Notes: generated by a model not told the origin, from the sequence alone. DNA of 64,000 nt from Eurosta solidaginis (GCF_040869045.1 NC_090322.1:190897477-190961476), one strand, 5' to 3'. Positions 21,610 to 32,757 are shown, numbered from the stretch's first letter. Numbers and translations are program-made.

Positions 21610-22892
21610 TTATTAATTTTGTTCGCATAACGGTACCCTGTAACGGCATAAATTAATCGAGATAGATATGGACTTCTACATATCAAAATTATCTGGACCA
21701 AAAACGAAATTCATTTAGCCATGTCCGCCCGTACGTCCGTAAACACGATAACTTCAGTAAATTTTGAGATATCTTGTTGATATTTGGTATGTAAGTTCCT
21801 GAGCGCACATCTCAGATCGCTATTTAAAATTAACGAAATCGGACTATAACCACGCCCACTTTTTCGATATCGAAAATTTCAAAAACCGAAAAATGCGATA
21901 ACTCATTACCAAAGACGGATGAAACTTGGTAGGTGGTTTGACCTTATGACGCAGCATAGAAAATTGGTAAAATTTTTGACAATGGGTGTGGCACCGCCCA
22001 CTTTTAAAATAAGGTAATTTCAAAGTTTTGCAAGCTGTAATTTGGCAGTCGTTGAAGATATCATGATGAAATTTGGCAGGTACGTTACTCCATTACTGTA
22101 TGGTTTCTAAATAAAAACTAGCAAAATCGGATGACGAACACGCCCAGTTTTAAGAAAAAGTTTTTTAAGTCAAATTTTAACAAAAAATTTTATATCTTTA
22201 CATTATATAAGTAAATTATGTCAACATTCAACTCCAGCAATGATATGGTGCAACAAAATACAAAACTAAAAGAAAATTTCAAAATAGGCGTGGCTCCGCC
22301 CTTTTTCATTTCATTTGTCAAGGATACTTTTAATGCCATAAGTCGAACAAAAATTTACCAATCCTTGTTAAATTTGGTAGGGGCATAGCTTCTATGACTG
22401 TGAAAATGGGCGAAATCGGTTGAGGCCATGCCCAGTTTTTATACACAGTCGACCGTCTGTCCTTCCACTCGGCCGTTAACACTGAACACGATAACTTGAG
22501 CAAAAATCGTTGTATCTTTACTAAACTTAGTTCACGTACTTATCTGAACTCAGTTTATCTTGATATTAAAAATGGGCGAAATCCAACTGTGACCACGCCC
22601 ACTTTTTCGTGATCGAAAATTTCGAAAAATGAAAAAAATGCCATAATTCTATACCAAATACGAAAAAAGGGATGAAACATTGTAATTGGATTGGTTTGTT
22701 GACACAAAATATAACTTTAGCAAAAACTCTCCTCTGTTCCACCTTTATGTTGATATCTCGAAAACGCACCGACCTATAGAACTAAGACCCACTCTTTTTA
22801 AAATACTCATTAACACCTTCCATTTGATACCCGTATCATACAAACACATTCCAGGGTAACCTAGGTTCATTTTCCTACTTGGCGATTTTCAG
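21610..22892 (+). mobile_element. DINE-1/HINE-like element, family 1, body part
   Basis: Similarity starts inside the 5' end at TTTTGTTCGCATAACGGTA and includes CCATGTCCGCCCGTACGTCC (about 21720) and the CACGCCCACTTTTTCGATA blocks. The central array is reduced to about one unit (22740-22830). The sequence runs into the 3' segment TTCATTTTCCTACTTGGCGA and is interrupted near 22892. Its 3' end reappears at 23541-23616. Confidence 0.82.
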
Positions 22893-23540
22893 TAAAGAAA
22901 ATGCCAAGAAAAAATTTCAAATTTTATTTCGAAGTTGCTTTGCTAAAAATACATTCTTGGCATACGGTTCATAATTTCCACCTTATAGGAGTCACGTATG
23001 AGTCTTTTATGATTATAGGTTCAGATTTTCTCGAGGCACATATTTCTCACATATTTCGGACTCCTATCGGAGTTATAATTAAGAGCGGTTCGAAAATATT
23101 TCAGGGGTGATTTAAAAAAAAAGATATGATAAAGAAATGCGTTCAAATTTAACAAAATTTTTACATTTTATTGGTAAATTTAATAGCCTTGTTTAATATA
23201 ATTTGATTATTTTAATTGAGCTTTAGGCCAGATTATTGAATAAAACTTCTTTTTTTTAGTAGTATTCAAAATATATTTATTTGTTCGATATTTCGACTTC
23301 AACCTGAAGTCATCATCATATGGATATGTATGATCGACTAAACATAAATTATGACGAATATGAATATTACTAAAAAAGAAGTTTTATTCAATAATCTGGC
23401 CTAAAGCTCAATTAAAATTATCAAAATTTTTATATTTAAAAAAAAAATATTCAAATAAAACGAATTGATAGCTGAAGAAAGATAGCAAAGGCAATTTGCT
23501 CCATTTTTTAGTACTACCTTTTGTACGTATCCATGAAAAA
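22893..23540. other. insertion splitting the HINE copy
   Basis: In other family-1 copies the sequence GATTTTCC is followed within about ten bases by CTCCATAGCTCTCAACTGAG. Here about 650 extra bases lie between the two. The insert holds a 69-codon open frame at 22901-23110 with no recognised domain, and the hairpin element at 23202-23425. I could not identify ends or a target duplication for the whole insert. Confidence 0.6.
23202..23425. mobile_element. short hairpin (inverted-repeat) element
   Basis: The left arm (23202-23267) reads TTGATTATTTTAATTGAGCT, then TTTAGGCCAGATTATTGAAT and AAAACTTCTTTTTTTTAGTA. The right arm (23362-23425) is its near-perfect reverse complement. The roughly 95-base loop contains CGACTTCAACCTGAAGTC, itself an inverted repeat. 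No coding capacity. Confidence 0.75.
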
Positions 23541-23616
23541 GACAATTTTGACTCCAAAGCTCTTAGCTTAGTATGTAATTGTCGGCTACACTCGAACTTA
23601 GCTTTTCTTACTTGTT
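23541..23616 (+). mobile_element. 3' end of the split family-1 HINE copy
   Basis: The sequence CTCCAAAGCTCTTAGCTTAG is followed by TATGTAATTGTCGGCTACAC, TCGAACTTAG and TTTCTTACTTGTT. This is the family 3' end with a decayed stem-loop. It completes the copy that begins near 21610. Confidence 0.72.
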
Positions 23617-23689
23617 CTTCCTTTTTTTTTCGACACAATCGGCCCTGAACGACTATCAACAAATAGATAAGTTACGGATTCAATCAAAA

Positions 23690-25208
23690 GCCCCACCACA
23701 GAACAGTTTTCGTTTCGTTAGACCTATCAAAACCTTTTAATACAGCCAACCATGGAACGTTACTGCAAGACTTGAAACGGTCCTCTCTTCATCTAAGTAT
23801 GAAAAAGTGGACCGCAAATTATCTGTGTGGTAGGCAGGAATCGTTGCAATTCAGGAGCGTAACATCTAAACTCAGAAGAATTAAACAAGGCGATCTACAG
23901 GGTGGTATCCTATCCCGTCTTTTGTTTAACATCTACATATCGAAGCTGCCTTCGCCATCAGAAGGAGTCGCCATTGCAACCTACGCGGATGACTGCACGA
24001 TCATGGCGACAGGTCCCGGCCCACCCATCAATGAGCTATGTGATTAAAAAAAAAACTATCTCTCGACCAAATCATAGACGACCTTATTTACAACATGAAC
24101 TCGCAGATTAGATGGCTAGGAAGTGTTCCGGTTTGGACAAAAGTGAGGTGGACGGCTCCGTCTTATCTCTTGGGGGGACTGGAGGAATACGAGAACAGGG
24201 CAACGGACTTGCTATGGACCAAATGGATTGACTGCGAAGTCTTATAGCCATGCTTGGAAAGGAAAAGCATCAGCTTCTGAAAAAATCTGCGGTGACCCCC
24301 ACTTACGGGTGTCATCACAGGTCATTGTGCTATCGCATCAATGCTCCGACGGTAGCGAATACCAACAAGCTTCCTCTGCGGAAGCTGTCAGGATGAGGAG
24401 GAAGGAGAGTCGATCTACTACTTTCTCTGCCGATTTGCGTGGCTTCAACGAATAATGCTCAGATTTCTGGGCTCACGGTTCTTCGACAGCCTGGCAGAGT
24501 TTGGGAAGGTGGACGCTTCGCTTCTTCTTGGGTTCATCAGGGAAAGGAAGTTGTTCATTGAGGACCACTAGGACCTAATGGGGTTAAACGAATGAGCCGC
24601 CGCCCTGCACTTACTGAGGGTACTCACAATGGACAAAAATGTCCCCAAGTTAAAGTGTGGGTAACACCCTCACACGCCCTCTTAACCTAACCTAACCTAT
24701 TTACAACATGCTCGTGGCAAATGTCGACCATTTTGGATATCTACTACGATGGCGTTATACCACCGACTATCTTACGTCCAAATATACTGAGTATGACGGT
24801 CGATTAAGATCTACATTTTGGCGAGCATGCATCCGCAATTGCACCTTAAATCCAGACAGCACTTGGGGTACAGATAAAGATACGCTTATTACCACTTACA
24901 AAGCAATTGGCCGGCCGCTTGCATGCTACCATCTGCGATATCGTCGTCAAGCCTAAACGTTACTCACTGGAAGAAAATACGGGCCTGCCAAAACACTGCT
25001 CTCAGAATCGCAACGGACTGTCTTCTTATGTCCCCAGAACATCACCATCACAGTGAAGCGAGAGTACTCCCCATTAGGGAGAGAATTGAAATGCTGAAGA
25101 AATAGTTTCTGTAGAATACTCAGAAACCTGGGCATTCCGAGGGGAAGTCATCTCCGCTTTATGAGGAAATACGGCACCCGAGAACATAGCCGTGTATGGG
25201 AGAAAAAC
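23690..25208 (+). mobile_element. Jockey-type retrotransposon RT remnant, interrupted
   Basis: RT motif A is SLDLSKPFNTANHGTLLQDL near 23725; the Asp of LDLS is kept but the following FD is FN. Then come KWTANYLCGRQESLQF, motif B as RIKQGDLQGGILSRLLFN (QGVPQGG in typical relatives), and motif C ATYADDCTIMATGPG near 23980. After the nested insertion, frames resume with QMSTILDIYYDGVIPPTIL near 24720, then TLITTYKAIGRPLACY, SLNVTHWKKIRACQNTALRI and SEARVLPIRERIEMLKK near 25055-25100. The wording fits the Jockey clade (recalled). Stops and shifts make it dead. Confidence 0.8.
24098..24697 (+). mobile_element. nested 5'-truncated non-LTR retrotransposon 3' end
   Basis: This insert interrupts the Jockey-type frame and is flanked by the 13-base repeat TATTTACAACATG at 24085-24097 and 24698-24710. 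It ends in TTAACCTAACCTAACCTA. Its coding part reads GVITGHCAIAS, then LCGSCQDEEEGES, then LQRIMLRFLGSRFFDSLAEF and SLLLGFIRERKLF, a C-terminal Cys/His region as in I/R1/LOA-type elements. A 3' untranslated region of about 130 bases follows. Removing the insert restores a readable Jockey frame across the junction. Confidence 0.82.
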
Positions 25209-25700
25209 ACATCTGCTGTTACTGACGAGGCCTAACTTATAAGCATATGATGCCAGCAGGCAGTGTCCAGTCAGTATGCCCATTGTGAGTCTTACGTCTT
25301 CTCTCTTCGGAGATATGAGCCACTTTGTGAGTCTAATATGGTGAGATTTGCACATGATCTTATGCAGGCCGCGCTTCTGTCCACGCCTTTCCTGCTTGAT
25401 GGATTATCTGCACTCATGTGTCCTTTTGATTTCTCCAGAACGGATTGTGATGTTTACTGTCGATTAAGCGAGTGCTGTATCTTCCTCCGCCAACTCATCG
25501 GCCTTTTCGTTACCTTCTCTCCCTTTATGATTGGAACCAAGTATATTTGTATGGTATGGCCTGAGCGAAGTTTTTCAAATGCTTCTATGCAACTCAGGGC
25601 ACTTATTGATGAAGCACTGTAATTGTAGCAGCCAGAACTGTTTCGAAGCTCAGGCACGGGACCGTATGTGCCGATTTCAGAAAGATATCTGCTAAATTTT
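25209..25700 (-). pseudogene. RNase H and C-terminal remnant of another non-LTR retrotransposon
   Basis: On the minus strand, ISALSCIEAFEKLRSGHTIQ is followed by IYLVPIIKGEKV at about 25530-25590, a decayed form of the WVPGHxGxxGN RNase H motif. The ADELAEE-like continuation is out of frame. Nearer the low coordinate, DVRLTMGILTGHCLLASYAY and KLGLVSNSRC match the segment that follows RNase H in I/R1/LOA-type elements. Orientation is opposite to the neighbouring Jockey-type copy. Confidence 0.68.
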
Positions 25701-26129
25701 TGGATTGATTTGCGGGATCTAACATTGACTAACTGTTTGATGGTTAAGGGTTTCTAGACGTCAAAGTTGAAGGTTACTGCTTTGAAGTTAAGTGAAACTT
25801 CCGATGCCTTCCAGAGGCGTCACTTCGGATATTTTTTAAGCTTTTGAGCCCTTTTTAACGTACTCGGGAAGGGTTGAGCATTGACTGTATCTGTGCATTG
25901 ACTGTGCTGGTGGTTCTATGGTATGGCGACCAGAAAGATGTCGATCCGTATCTTGATTAGCAAGGTGTCCCGGGTCTCAGTATTCTTACTCGTTTTCCAT
26001 GTTGTATTTGACATTTTGTTAAGATAATAAATCCAGCTTCATTAAGACCCATTTGACAAGAGCGCGGCTGTCGGATACTAATGCTCTTGAGGCTCGCGAT
26101 GGTATGTGTTTTCCACTAGCGAAATAAAC
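25701..26129. other. unassigned sequence between retrotransposon fragments
   Basis: Base composition is more balanced than in the AT-rich intergenic stretches and suggests further decayed retrotransposon sequence. I could not read a convincing domain on either strand. Confidence 0.4.
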
Positions 26130-26296
26130 AACGGATAATTTGTTTATAGATTATGGAGGGAAGACTTCTCTGTTCTCCTAAATGGAGGCAGCAATTCACC
26201 CCGCAGAGATAAAGAACCCGATCCCGCAATCGATGATGATGGAATATATGTCCCCACCCGCCCGATTATTACGAAGTTAGAATAGCATTAACCAGA

Positions 26297-26876
26297 TTGA
26301 AAAACAACAAGGCCGTGGGCGCTGATGGATTGCCTGCGGAGCTATTCAAGTACGGCGACAAGGAGTTGGCAAGGCGCATGCAGCAGCTTCTTAGCAAAAT
26401 ACGGGCGGACGAGTGCATGCTCGACGGTTGGAATCTAAGCGTTCTTTGCCCAGTCCACAAGAAGGGGGATACTGCGAAATGCACCAACTATCGTGGAATC
26501 AGCCTTCTTAATATCGCATATAAGGTCCTTTCAAGTGTATTGTGCGAAATATTGAAGGCCACCGTGAACCGGCTGATTGGACCTTATCAGTGCGGCTTCA
26601 GACCTGATAAATCTACCATCGACCAGATTTTCACAATGCTCCAAATCTAGGAAAAAACTCGTGAAAAGAGAATCGACACACATCACCTCTTCGCCGACTT
26701 TAAAGCCGCCTTCGACAGCACGAAAAGGAGCTGCCTATATGCCGCTATATCTGAATTTGGTTTCCCCGCAAAACTTATACGGCTGTGCAAAATGACGTTG
26801 AGCAACACCATCTGCTCAGTCAGAATTGGGAAGGACCTCTCCGAGCCGTTCCAAACTAAACGAGGTTTCAGATAGG
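26297..26876 (+). pseudogene. RT fingers and partial palm of the RTE-type copy
   Basis: The frame reads LKNNKAVGADGLPAELFKYG, GWNLSVLCPVHKKGD, CTNYRGISLLNIAYKVLSSV and LIGPYQCGFRPDKSTIDQIF, hallmarks of RTE reverse transcriptase. TAG at 26648-26650 interrupts it. The same frame continues through THHLFADFKAAFDSTKRSCL (motif A, Asp present) to FQTKRGFR, then TAG where relatives have Gln of RGFRQGD (motif B). The next residues jump directly to sequence that normally follows motif C. Confidence 0.85.
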
Positions 26877-26877
26877 G

Positions 26878-27653
26878 TGACCCCCATTGATATCATCGGC
26901 CTAAACACCCGCGCTGTTAGTTCTGCTTGCTCCAAACTGGAAAAAGAAGCGGTAAAGATGGGTTTGATGGTGAATGAGGACAAAACGAAGTACCTGCTGC
27001 CATCGAGCAAAGAGTCAGCGCATACGCGCCTTGGCAACCACGCTACTGTTGGCAGCCATAATTTCGAAATAGTAAAAGACTTCGTTTATTTTGGAACCAG
27101 CATCAACACTAGCAACAACATCAGCACTGAAATCCAGCGAAGAATCCATCTTGCCAATAAATGCTACTTTGGACTAGGTAGGCAATTGAAAAGTAAAGTC
27201 CTCTCTCGGCGGATGAAAATCATACTCTACAAGTCACTTATCGTACCCGTCCTGATATATGGGGCAGAAGCATGGACCATGACAACAACAGATGAATTGG
27301 CTTTGGGAGTGTTCGAGAGAAAAGTTCTTCGCAAGATTTATGGACCTCTACGCGTTGGCGATGGCGAGTACCGAAGAAGATTTAATGATGAGCTGTACGA
27401 GCTATACGCAGACATCAACATGGTCCAGCGAATTAAAAAGCAGCGGTTGCGCTGGTTAGGCCATGTTATGCGAATTAAAGATGATGCTCCGGCCAAGAAA
27501 GTATTTCTATCGGAATCCGCCTATGGAAGCAGAGGTAGAAGGCGGGCCCCACTCCGTTGGAAGGACCAGATGGAAAACGATTTAAACTCCCTTGGTGTGA
27601 CCAATTGGCGCCGGTTGGCGGAGCGACTGGCGCGCCTTGTTGGACGGCCATAA
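26878..27653 (+). pseudogene. post-palm and C-terminal domain of the RTE-type copy
   Basis: An uninterrupted frame begins at PIDIIGLNTRAVSSAC and continues through GLMVNEDKTKYLLPSSKE, SLIVPVLIYGAEAWTMTTTD, FERKVLRKIYGPLRVGDGEY and RLRWLGHVMRIKDDAPAKKV, ending RRLAERLARLVGRP. This is the RT thumb and C-terminal domain. The first in-frame Met, near 26826, lies in a different-frame part of the upstream segment and is not a genuine start. The YADD-containing motif C expected just before IDIIG is deleted, so the enzyme would be inactive even with the nonsense codons ignored. Confidence 0.85.
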
Positions 27654-27935
27654 TCGTTTAGACGGTTAAGCGCCAATTAAGTAAGTAAGTAAGTAAGTTC
27701 ATAGCAATTGTTCTGATTACATAATGACTAACTAGCGATAACAAAAGCCCATATAAAATATCACACTATACTGTATTAGCATTTTCAATGATCACTTCAA
27801 TCTGTATTTACGTAAAATAGATTATTAAGATAATAATGTCCTTTTATGCTCATACAATAGTTCAATATATTCAGTGAATTCAGAAAATAATAATAAAAGA
27901 GCAACCAATTCTACGTTGGATCAAAATTGAATATT

Positions 27936-28420
27936 GTATCGAATTTATGGAAACTCCACTTATTTTGCACCTTCTGCTAACGTTCGTTTCGCTAAACTGT
28001 TGAATAAATAACTATAATATTCAATAATGCAAAATGGCCTTTATTAAAGACATCACAATAACACTGATAGTTCACAACCAATAGCTTGCTTAAATCAAAC
28101 TGATTGCCCATGCCCCAGTTGGTGCTACTTTTATACTCTTCGGTTTCCTCGTCGGCATACTTCTAGGCACTTCTCATTCTAGAATTTACTACTTGTTTAC
28201 CAGCTATAAACTCACCAGCTATAAACTACAGATGCACGTTTTTAGCTTCTCATATGCGCGTGTATATGTGAGTGATACTTCGACCGATGATTCCATACTT
28301 TTGTGAGCATCTCAGATATATGCATGTGTTTGCTTCTTGTATGTACATATGTGCAGACATAATGATTGATTTATTGATGTGCATACAAGCCACTGCTTAG
28401 TATGGTGATTATAATGGCGC
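27936..28420 (-). mobile_element. LTR-like repeat, copy 1 (probable solo LTR)
   Basis: The low-coordinate end TGTATCGAATTTATGG, the block GCACCTTCTG, CTGTTGAATAAATAACT, the ATCAAACTGATTG segment and TTTTATACTC parallel the copy at 34.1-34.7 kb, with much divergence between them. On the minus strand this gives TATAAAA, an initiator TCAGTT and, further on, AATAAA-type signals, the order expected in an LTR. No adjacent gag/pol coding or primer-binding site was seen. The high-coordinate boundary is approximate. Confidence 0.55.
28098..28135 (-). promoter_or_regulatory. TATA box plus initiator in LTR-like copy 1
   Basis: On the minus strand TATAAAA (28129-28135) precedes the insect initiator TCAGTT (28098-28103). 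The first T of TATA is 34 bases upstream of the putative start A at 28101. The same pair at the same spacing occurs at 34316-34353. Confidence 0.55.
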
Positions 28421-28492
28421 ACAATGGTGTAAATTGGGAAAAAAATGTTTCAAAATGAAAATGTTTAGCTATGGTTAAGGTTGCAGTTATTT

Positions 28493-28720
28493 ACTTACTT
28501 AATTGGGGCTTAACGGTTGAAACTGCCGTTCATTAGATCGCTTCTTTGTTGCGCTAGCTGGCACCAATTGGTGACACCAAGGAAACTTAAAGAGGGCCCA
28601 TACATTTTTCGAAGAACTTTTCTCTGGAATTCTTGCAGAGCCGCCTCATTTGATGTTGTCATTGTTTAAGCTTCTGCACCGTTTAGCAGGGCGTGTACGA
28701 TATTCAGACGAACTTTGATA
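28493..28720 (-). pseudogene. RTE-type 3' fragment
   Basis: TTACTTACTTAATTGGGGCT at the low end is the reversed AAGT tail and 3' end of the RTE family. Pieces of the C-terminal domain (LGVTNW..LA, FREKFFEKCM-like and a decayed GAEA region) follow with deletions. Confidence 0.72.
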
Positions 28721-29547
28721 GATCTATAACTTGTATTTAAATTAATTAGGCTACAAAACTGTATACCCTAAATTGAAAGTGGGACATTTTCTTTTCCAAT
28801 TTCCAAACTCAAAACCAATCATGTTTGTTTTTCATAATGCTGCATAAAGCCACCCTAATATACACATATACTTACATATATATGCTTCTTGTATTGACCG
28901 TTCAAATCATTTTTATCCTGTTCGTAGTTATTGGTTCGTTAGTGGCACTTTGCATTGACAGTTCAGATTATACATCATAACTAAAACTACAGCTATGGTC
29001 ATCAAATTTACATATACATATATTAATGTACATACATATAACTGTACCTATGTACATGTGTACATGCATACTAACTCAAGTAGGGCTTTAGTGCTCGGAA
29101 TGTGATTAAGTGACCAAAGACGCTTTTGTGGTTTTTGTGTTGAAGTTGTTATGACTACTTGATATAAAAGCAATAAATATATACATACATATATGCACAG
29201 AGTAAATAATCAAATGTCCATACAATATTTATTTGTATATGTATTTATAATAATCCACTTATGTAATATATAGTTCAATATGTGTAGATACATAAATGTG
29301 AAATGTGGTAGAATCCTAAAGGGAGGCTTTAAAGTAATGTCGTAGAGAAATTAAATGAAAGCACAGTTTCATGGAATAATGCACACATTTAATTGGAAGG
29401 GAAAACCAAACATCTAGTTAGATTTCTTGTATATGCGGCAAGAAGTGGAATTGCGTGAGTCGTAAATCAACTTCCTTTACTTTATTCGGCTAACGAATTT
29501 GGTTTGCGGTGTATGCTGTTGATTTCAGCATACAAAGAGCGAACTCT
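28721..29547. other. AT-rich intergenic DNA with TA/CA-rich tracts
   Basis: Many TACATATA and ATGTACAT tracts occur between 28860 and 29290. No gene or repeat shared with other parts of the window was recognised. Confidence 0.55.
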
Positions 29548-30610
29548 TCTTACTTAATGAATTACCGTTTGATGGTTTAAACGGTTATGGCCGTTCAGCA
29601 AGTTGCGCCTGGTGCCAATTAGTAACAGCAAGGGAATTGAAATCATTTTCAACCTGGTCCTCATAACGGAATGGTGGCCGCAATCTTCCACTACATCCAT
29701 AGGTGGCTCCGCTAAAAATGCTTTCTTAGTCGAAGCATCATCGCTTTTTCGCATATTATGGTCTAGCCAGCGTAGCCACTGTATTCATATTCACTGGACT
29801 ATGTAAAGCTTGTACAGCTCAGACTTGAATCTTCTTCGGTACTCTGCGCCTCCAGCGCGTAATGGTCCGTAAATCTTTCAAAAAACTTTTCTCTCGAACA
29901 CTACCAGAGCCGCCTCATATGATGCTTCTGCAGCACATAAAAGGGCAGGTAAAATAGCGGCTTATGTATAAGCATGACTTTTGTTTGCTGAGAGAGAACT
30001 TTACTTTTCAATTGCCTACCAACTCCAAAGTAGCCTTCATTAGCAAAAGTGATTCTTCGCTGGATTTCAATGCTGATTTTGTTGTTTGTGTATTAACACA
30101 ATGGTTGATTCCAATTAAACGAAGTATTTTACTGTTTCGAAATTATGACTGCCAAGAGTGGCGTGTATGCCAATGCGTAAATGCGCTGACTCTTTGGTTC
30201 CAGTTAAGAATTAGCAGATCGCCAGTAATTGCACGGTCTCATAGAATATTGTTCCAGAGCGGCTAAGTGCTGCAGCTTACATATATATATTAATTTCTCC
30301 AGCATAAAATTAAAGAAATCGCATAATAGAGGCACCCTGCCCGAAATCTCTTTCTATTTTGATCAGCTCGGAGAGGAACTTCCCAATTCTGACTGAACTG
30401 ATGGTGTTGCTCAACGTCGTTTTGCACAGCCGTGTAAGTTTTGCGGGAAAACCAAATTCAGACATAGCGGCATATAGGCAGCTCCCTTTCGTGCTTTAAA
30501 ATAGACGAAGCGGTGTTGTGTGTCAATTATTTTTTCACGTTTTTTTTCTCAAGATTTTGCGCATTGAGTTGCCAGATCACAAGACGCATTGATGAGGTCC
30601 AATCAGCTAT
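29548..30610 (-). pseudogene. RTE-type retrotransposon fragment with large deletions
   Basis: The low end matches the RTE 3' end. Minus-strand pieces of the C-terminal domain (MRKSDDASTKKAFLAEP and RTRLKMISIPL near 29650-29754) precede a KVLSRQTKVML-like segment near 29980. At 30330-30610, minus-strand sequence matches the RT palm of the 26.3-kb copy (FPAKLTRLCKTTLSNTISSV and IGKFLSEL). The remainder is deleted. It is strongly decayed. Confidence 0.72.
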
Positions 30611-31907
30611 CTTCACAAGAGCAAAAGATTAATTATCATAAGGTAAATTTGAAGAAAGCGGTAAGAAATTAAAATTTTTTCACGAAATGAATAATCGAAA
30701 TGAAATTTCTAGTCAACATTCAAGCATAAGCTGCACAAATAATTTGTCGTACTATATGAAACAAGGCAGACATTTTTCTGTGCGGAACTATTAAGTTTAT
30801 GTTAGGTGCTCAATGACCGACCAGTTCATGGTAGGCAGATCTGAAAGTTATTGTTTTTCTAAATAACAGATTTTTCCAAAAAAGGAAAAAGGATTTGTAT
30901 GCTGTACTTCTCAAAAATTCAATCAGGGTATAATTCTGTAACGCTCATAAAATTTAAGGCCGTAGGCACAGCCGAATATAGTCACGTACTTACTTGTATG
31001 CTTAGTTTTTTTCATATTGCTTTTTATAGTAAGCTCAAACAGCTTAAATTTTAACTTTTGCCACCCAAGGCCTTCATAGATTATATGATAGCCTCAGAAA
31101 AAAAATTTCGCACATCATATTTCAACCCAAACACAAACAAATTTTTTCAAAAAAAATGTCTACTATGCTCGCACATGAGGTTGTCAATTTGAAGAATTTC
31201 ACAACTTTTCTAACAAACAAAAAATATATAACAGATTTAAGAGCAAAGTCGTTGCGCCATAGATTAATATAAAGCCGAGCTTAGCTGAGACAATATGAGG
31301 ACAGAAAATTGAAAGTTAAATTCCCAAAGGCTAAAGCCAACATAAACACACCCACACACACACACTTATACAAACAACAGTACACCACAAAGGAGATGAG
31401 ATGCAGTGATTGCTTTATTTTTAATATTGCTGAGTAAGATCTGGAAAAGAATGTTAAACAAAGAAAAATCGCAAAATGCTTATGTAAATGTGTGTGTATG
31501 TAACACAAATTGTATTGTTTATTTTTTCGTAGTTGTCATAAATTTAATTTGTTGTTTAATACATGCATGAAAACAAATTTATCGCAACACAGAGGAGGTA
31601 TGCTGGACAAGGAAGAAAAAGAGCTGGGTACTGCTTAAGAAATTTCAATGTTTTTTTAAACTATTGCATAGATTTTATCGCGGGCTTGGCGACTAAATCA
31701 AAAAAACTGTAACGGATATTTGTCAAAAAAGATCCGAAAAAGCTCGAAAAGGTTTGAAAAGGTTCGGTGTTAGCAACAGGCCAAATACATAAAATTGGAT
31801 CTCTATCATAAACAGCGGTGGGCACCACTACATCTACACGGTTACCAAATTGAGAATATGTTAGTAAACACGAACGCGTAGCGAGCACGAAAGCAAAATC
31901 AATTATT
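30611..31907. other. intergenic DNA, no gene recognised
   Basis: AT-rich sequence with a CA-rich tract at about 31348-31364. Short open frames lack recognisable domains. No repeat relation to the rest of the window was seen. Confidence 0.5.
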
Positions 31908-32030
31908 TATTTAGTTTGATTTCAATGCTTGAACGGTGAGCACGTGTCACACGCACTCTTTGGTACTCTGTTTTAAGCGCGCGTGCGACACTTCCTCACC
32001 GTACGACCATCGAAATCAAACTAAAAGAGC
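31908..32030. repeat. short imperfect inverted repeat
   Basis: TTTAGTTTGATTTCAATG at the left and CATCGAAATCAAACTAAA at the right are mirror images. The pairing continues inward through ACGGTGAGCACGTGTCACACGC and GCGTGCGACACTTCCTCACCGT, with mismatches. It is probably a small MITE or foldback. Confidence 0.65.
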
Positions 32031-32088
32031 TGTCGTTGATTTCGACGAAGTAGCCATTGTGCTATCGCTTATCGTATACATATATGGT

Positions 32089-32364
32089 AGCTTACAAGCC
32101 AACCTAATAAAACCGCACTGCGTTTTTTTAGCGCACGCAAACAACCGGCGTTTTTTGCTCTAACACAAATAAGCATGCGTTGGGACAATGTAAAGCATGT
32201 GTGCAAACGTCATATCTAAATGTCACGCAGAACAAAAATTGGAAATCGAGTTAGGTTTGCACGCAGCAAATTCAATTTGAGTTGCTCTCATACAAGTTGT
32301 ATGTGCATGAGACATTTTTGACAGAAAATGACTTGCGTGCGTTTATATTAGGTTGGCTTGTTAG
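32089..32364. mobile_element. MITE-like element with ACAAGCCAACCTAATA ends
   Basis: The left end GCTTACAAGCCAACCTAATA is mirrored by TATTAGGTTGGCTTGTTAGC at the right, and both continue inward as AAA-CGCAC. The element is about 275 bp and AT/GC mixed, with no coding capacity. Flanking duplication is ambiguous (TA or TAGC). Confidence 0.7.
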
Positions 32365-32394
32365 CAGGTGCTAAGCTCACACCCACCCCGGATC

Positions 32395-32757
32395 ATAACG
32401 TTAAAGTTAAAGTGAATGTTAAAGTTAAAGCGAAAGTTAAAGTTAAAACTAAAGTTAAAGTTAAAATGAAAGTTAAAGTTAAAGTCAAAGTTAAAGTTAA
32501 AGTTAACGTTAAATTTAAAGTTAAAGTTAGAGTTTAAGTTAAAGTTAAAGTTAAACTTAAAGTTAAAGTTAAAGTTAAAGTTAAAGTCAAAGTTAAAGTT
32601 AAGGTTAAAGTTAAAGTTAAATTTAAAGTTAAAGTTAAAGTAAATGTTAAAGTTAAAGTTAAAAATAAGGTTAAAGTTAAAGTTTAAGTGAATGTTAAAG
32701 TTAAAGTGAAAGTTAAAGTTAAAAATAAAGTTAAAGTTAAAGTGAAAGTTAAATATT
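32395..32757 (+). repeat. hexanucleotide tandem array (AAAGTT)n
   Basis: About 360 bases of AAAGTT repeats with scattered substitutions (GTGAAT, GTCAAA, AAATAA). Blocks such as AAAGTTAAAAATAA.GTTAAAGTT recur late in the array, suggesting local re-duplication. One strand is almost free of C. Confidence 0.93.

Larger units (their letters stand above)
26130..27699 (+). mobile_element. RTE-type non-LTR retrotransposon, 5'-truncated, best-preserved copy
   Basis: It runs from an RT-upstream segment (WREDFSVLLNGGSN near 26155) through RT and the conserved C-terminal domain to the stop at 27653. GTTTAGACGGTTAAGCGCC follows, then a tail of AAGT repeats ending about 27699. The same 3' end occurs on the minus strand at 17.25, 18.05, 28.5 and 29.56 kb. 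The 5' boundary is uncertain. It contains two nonsense codons and an internal deletion that removes the RT catalytic centre. Confidence 0.85.
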
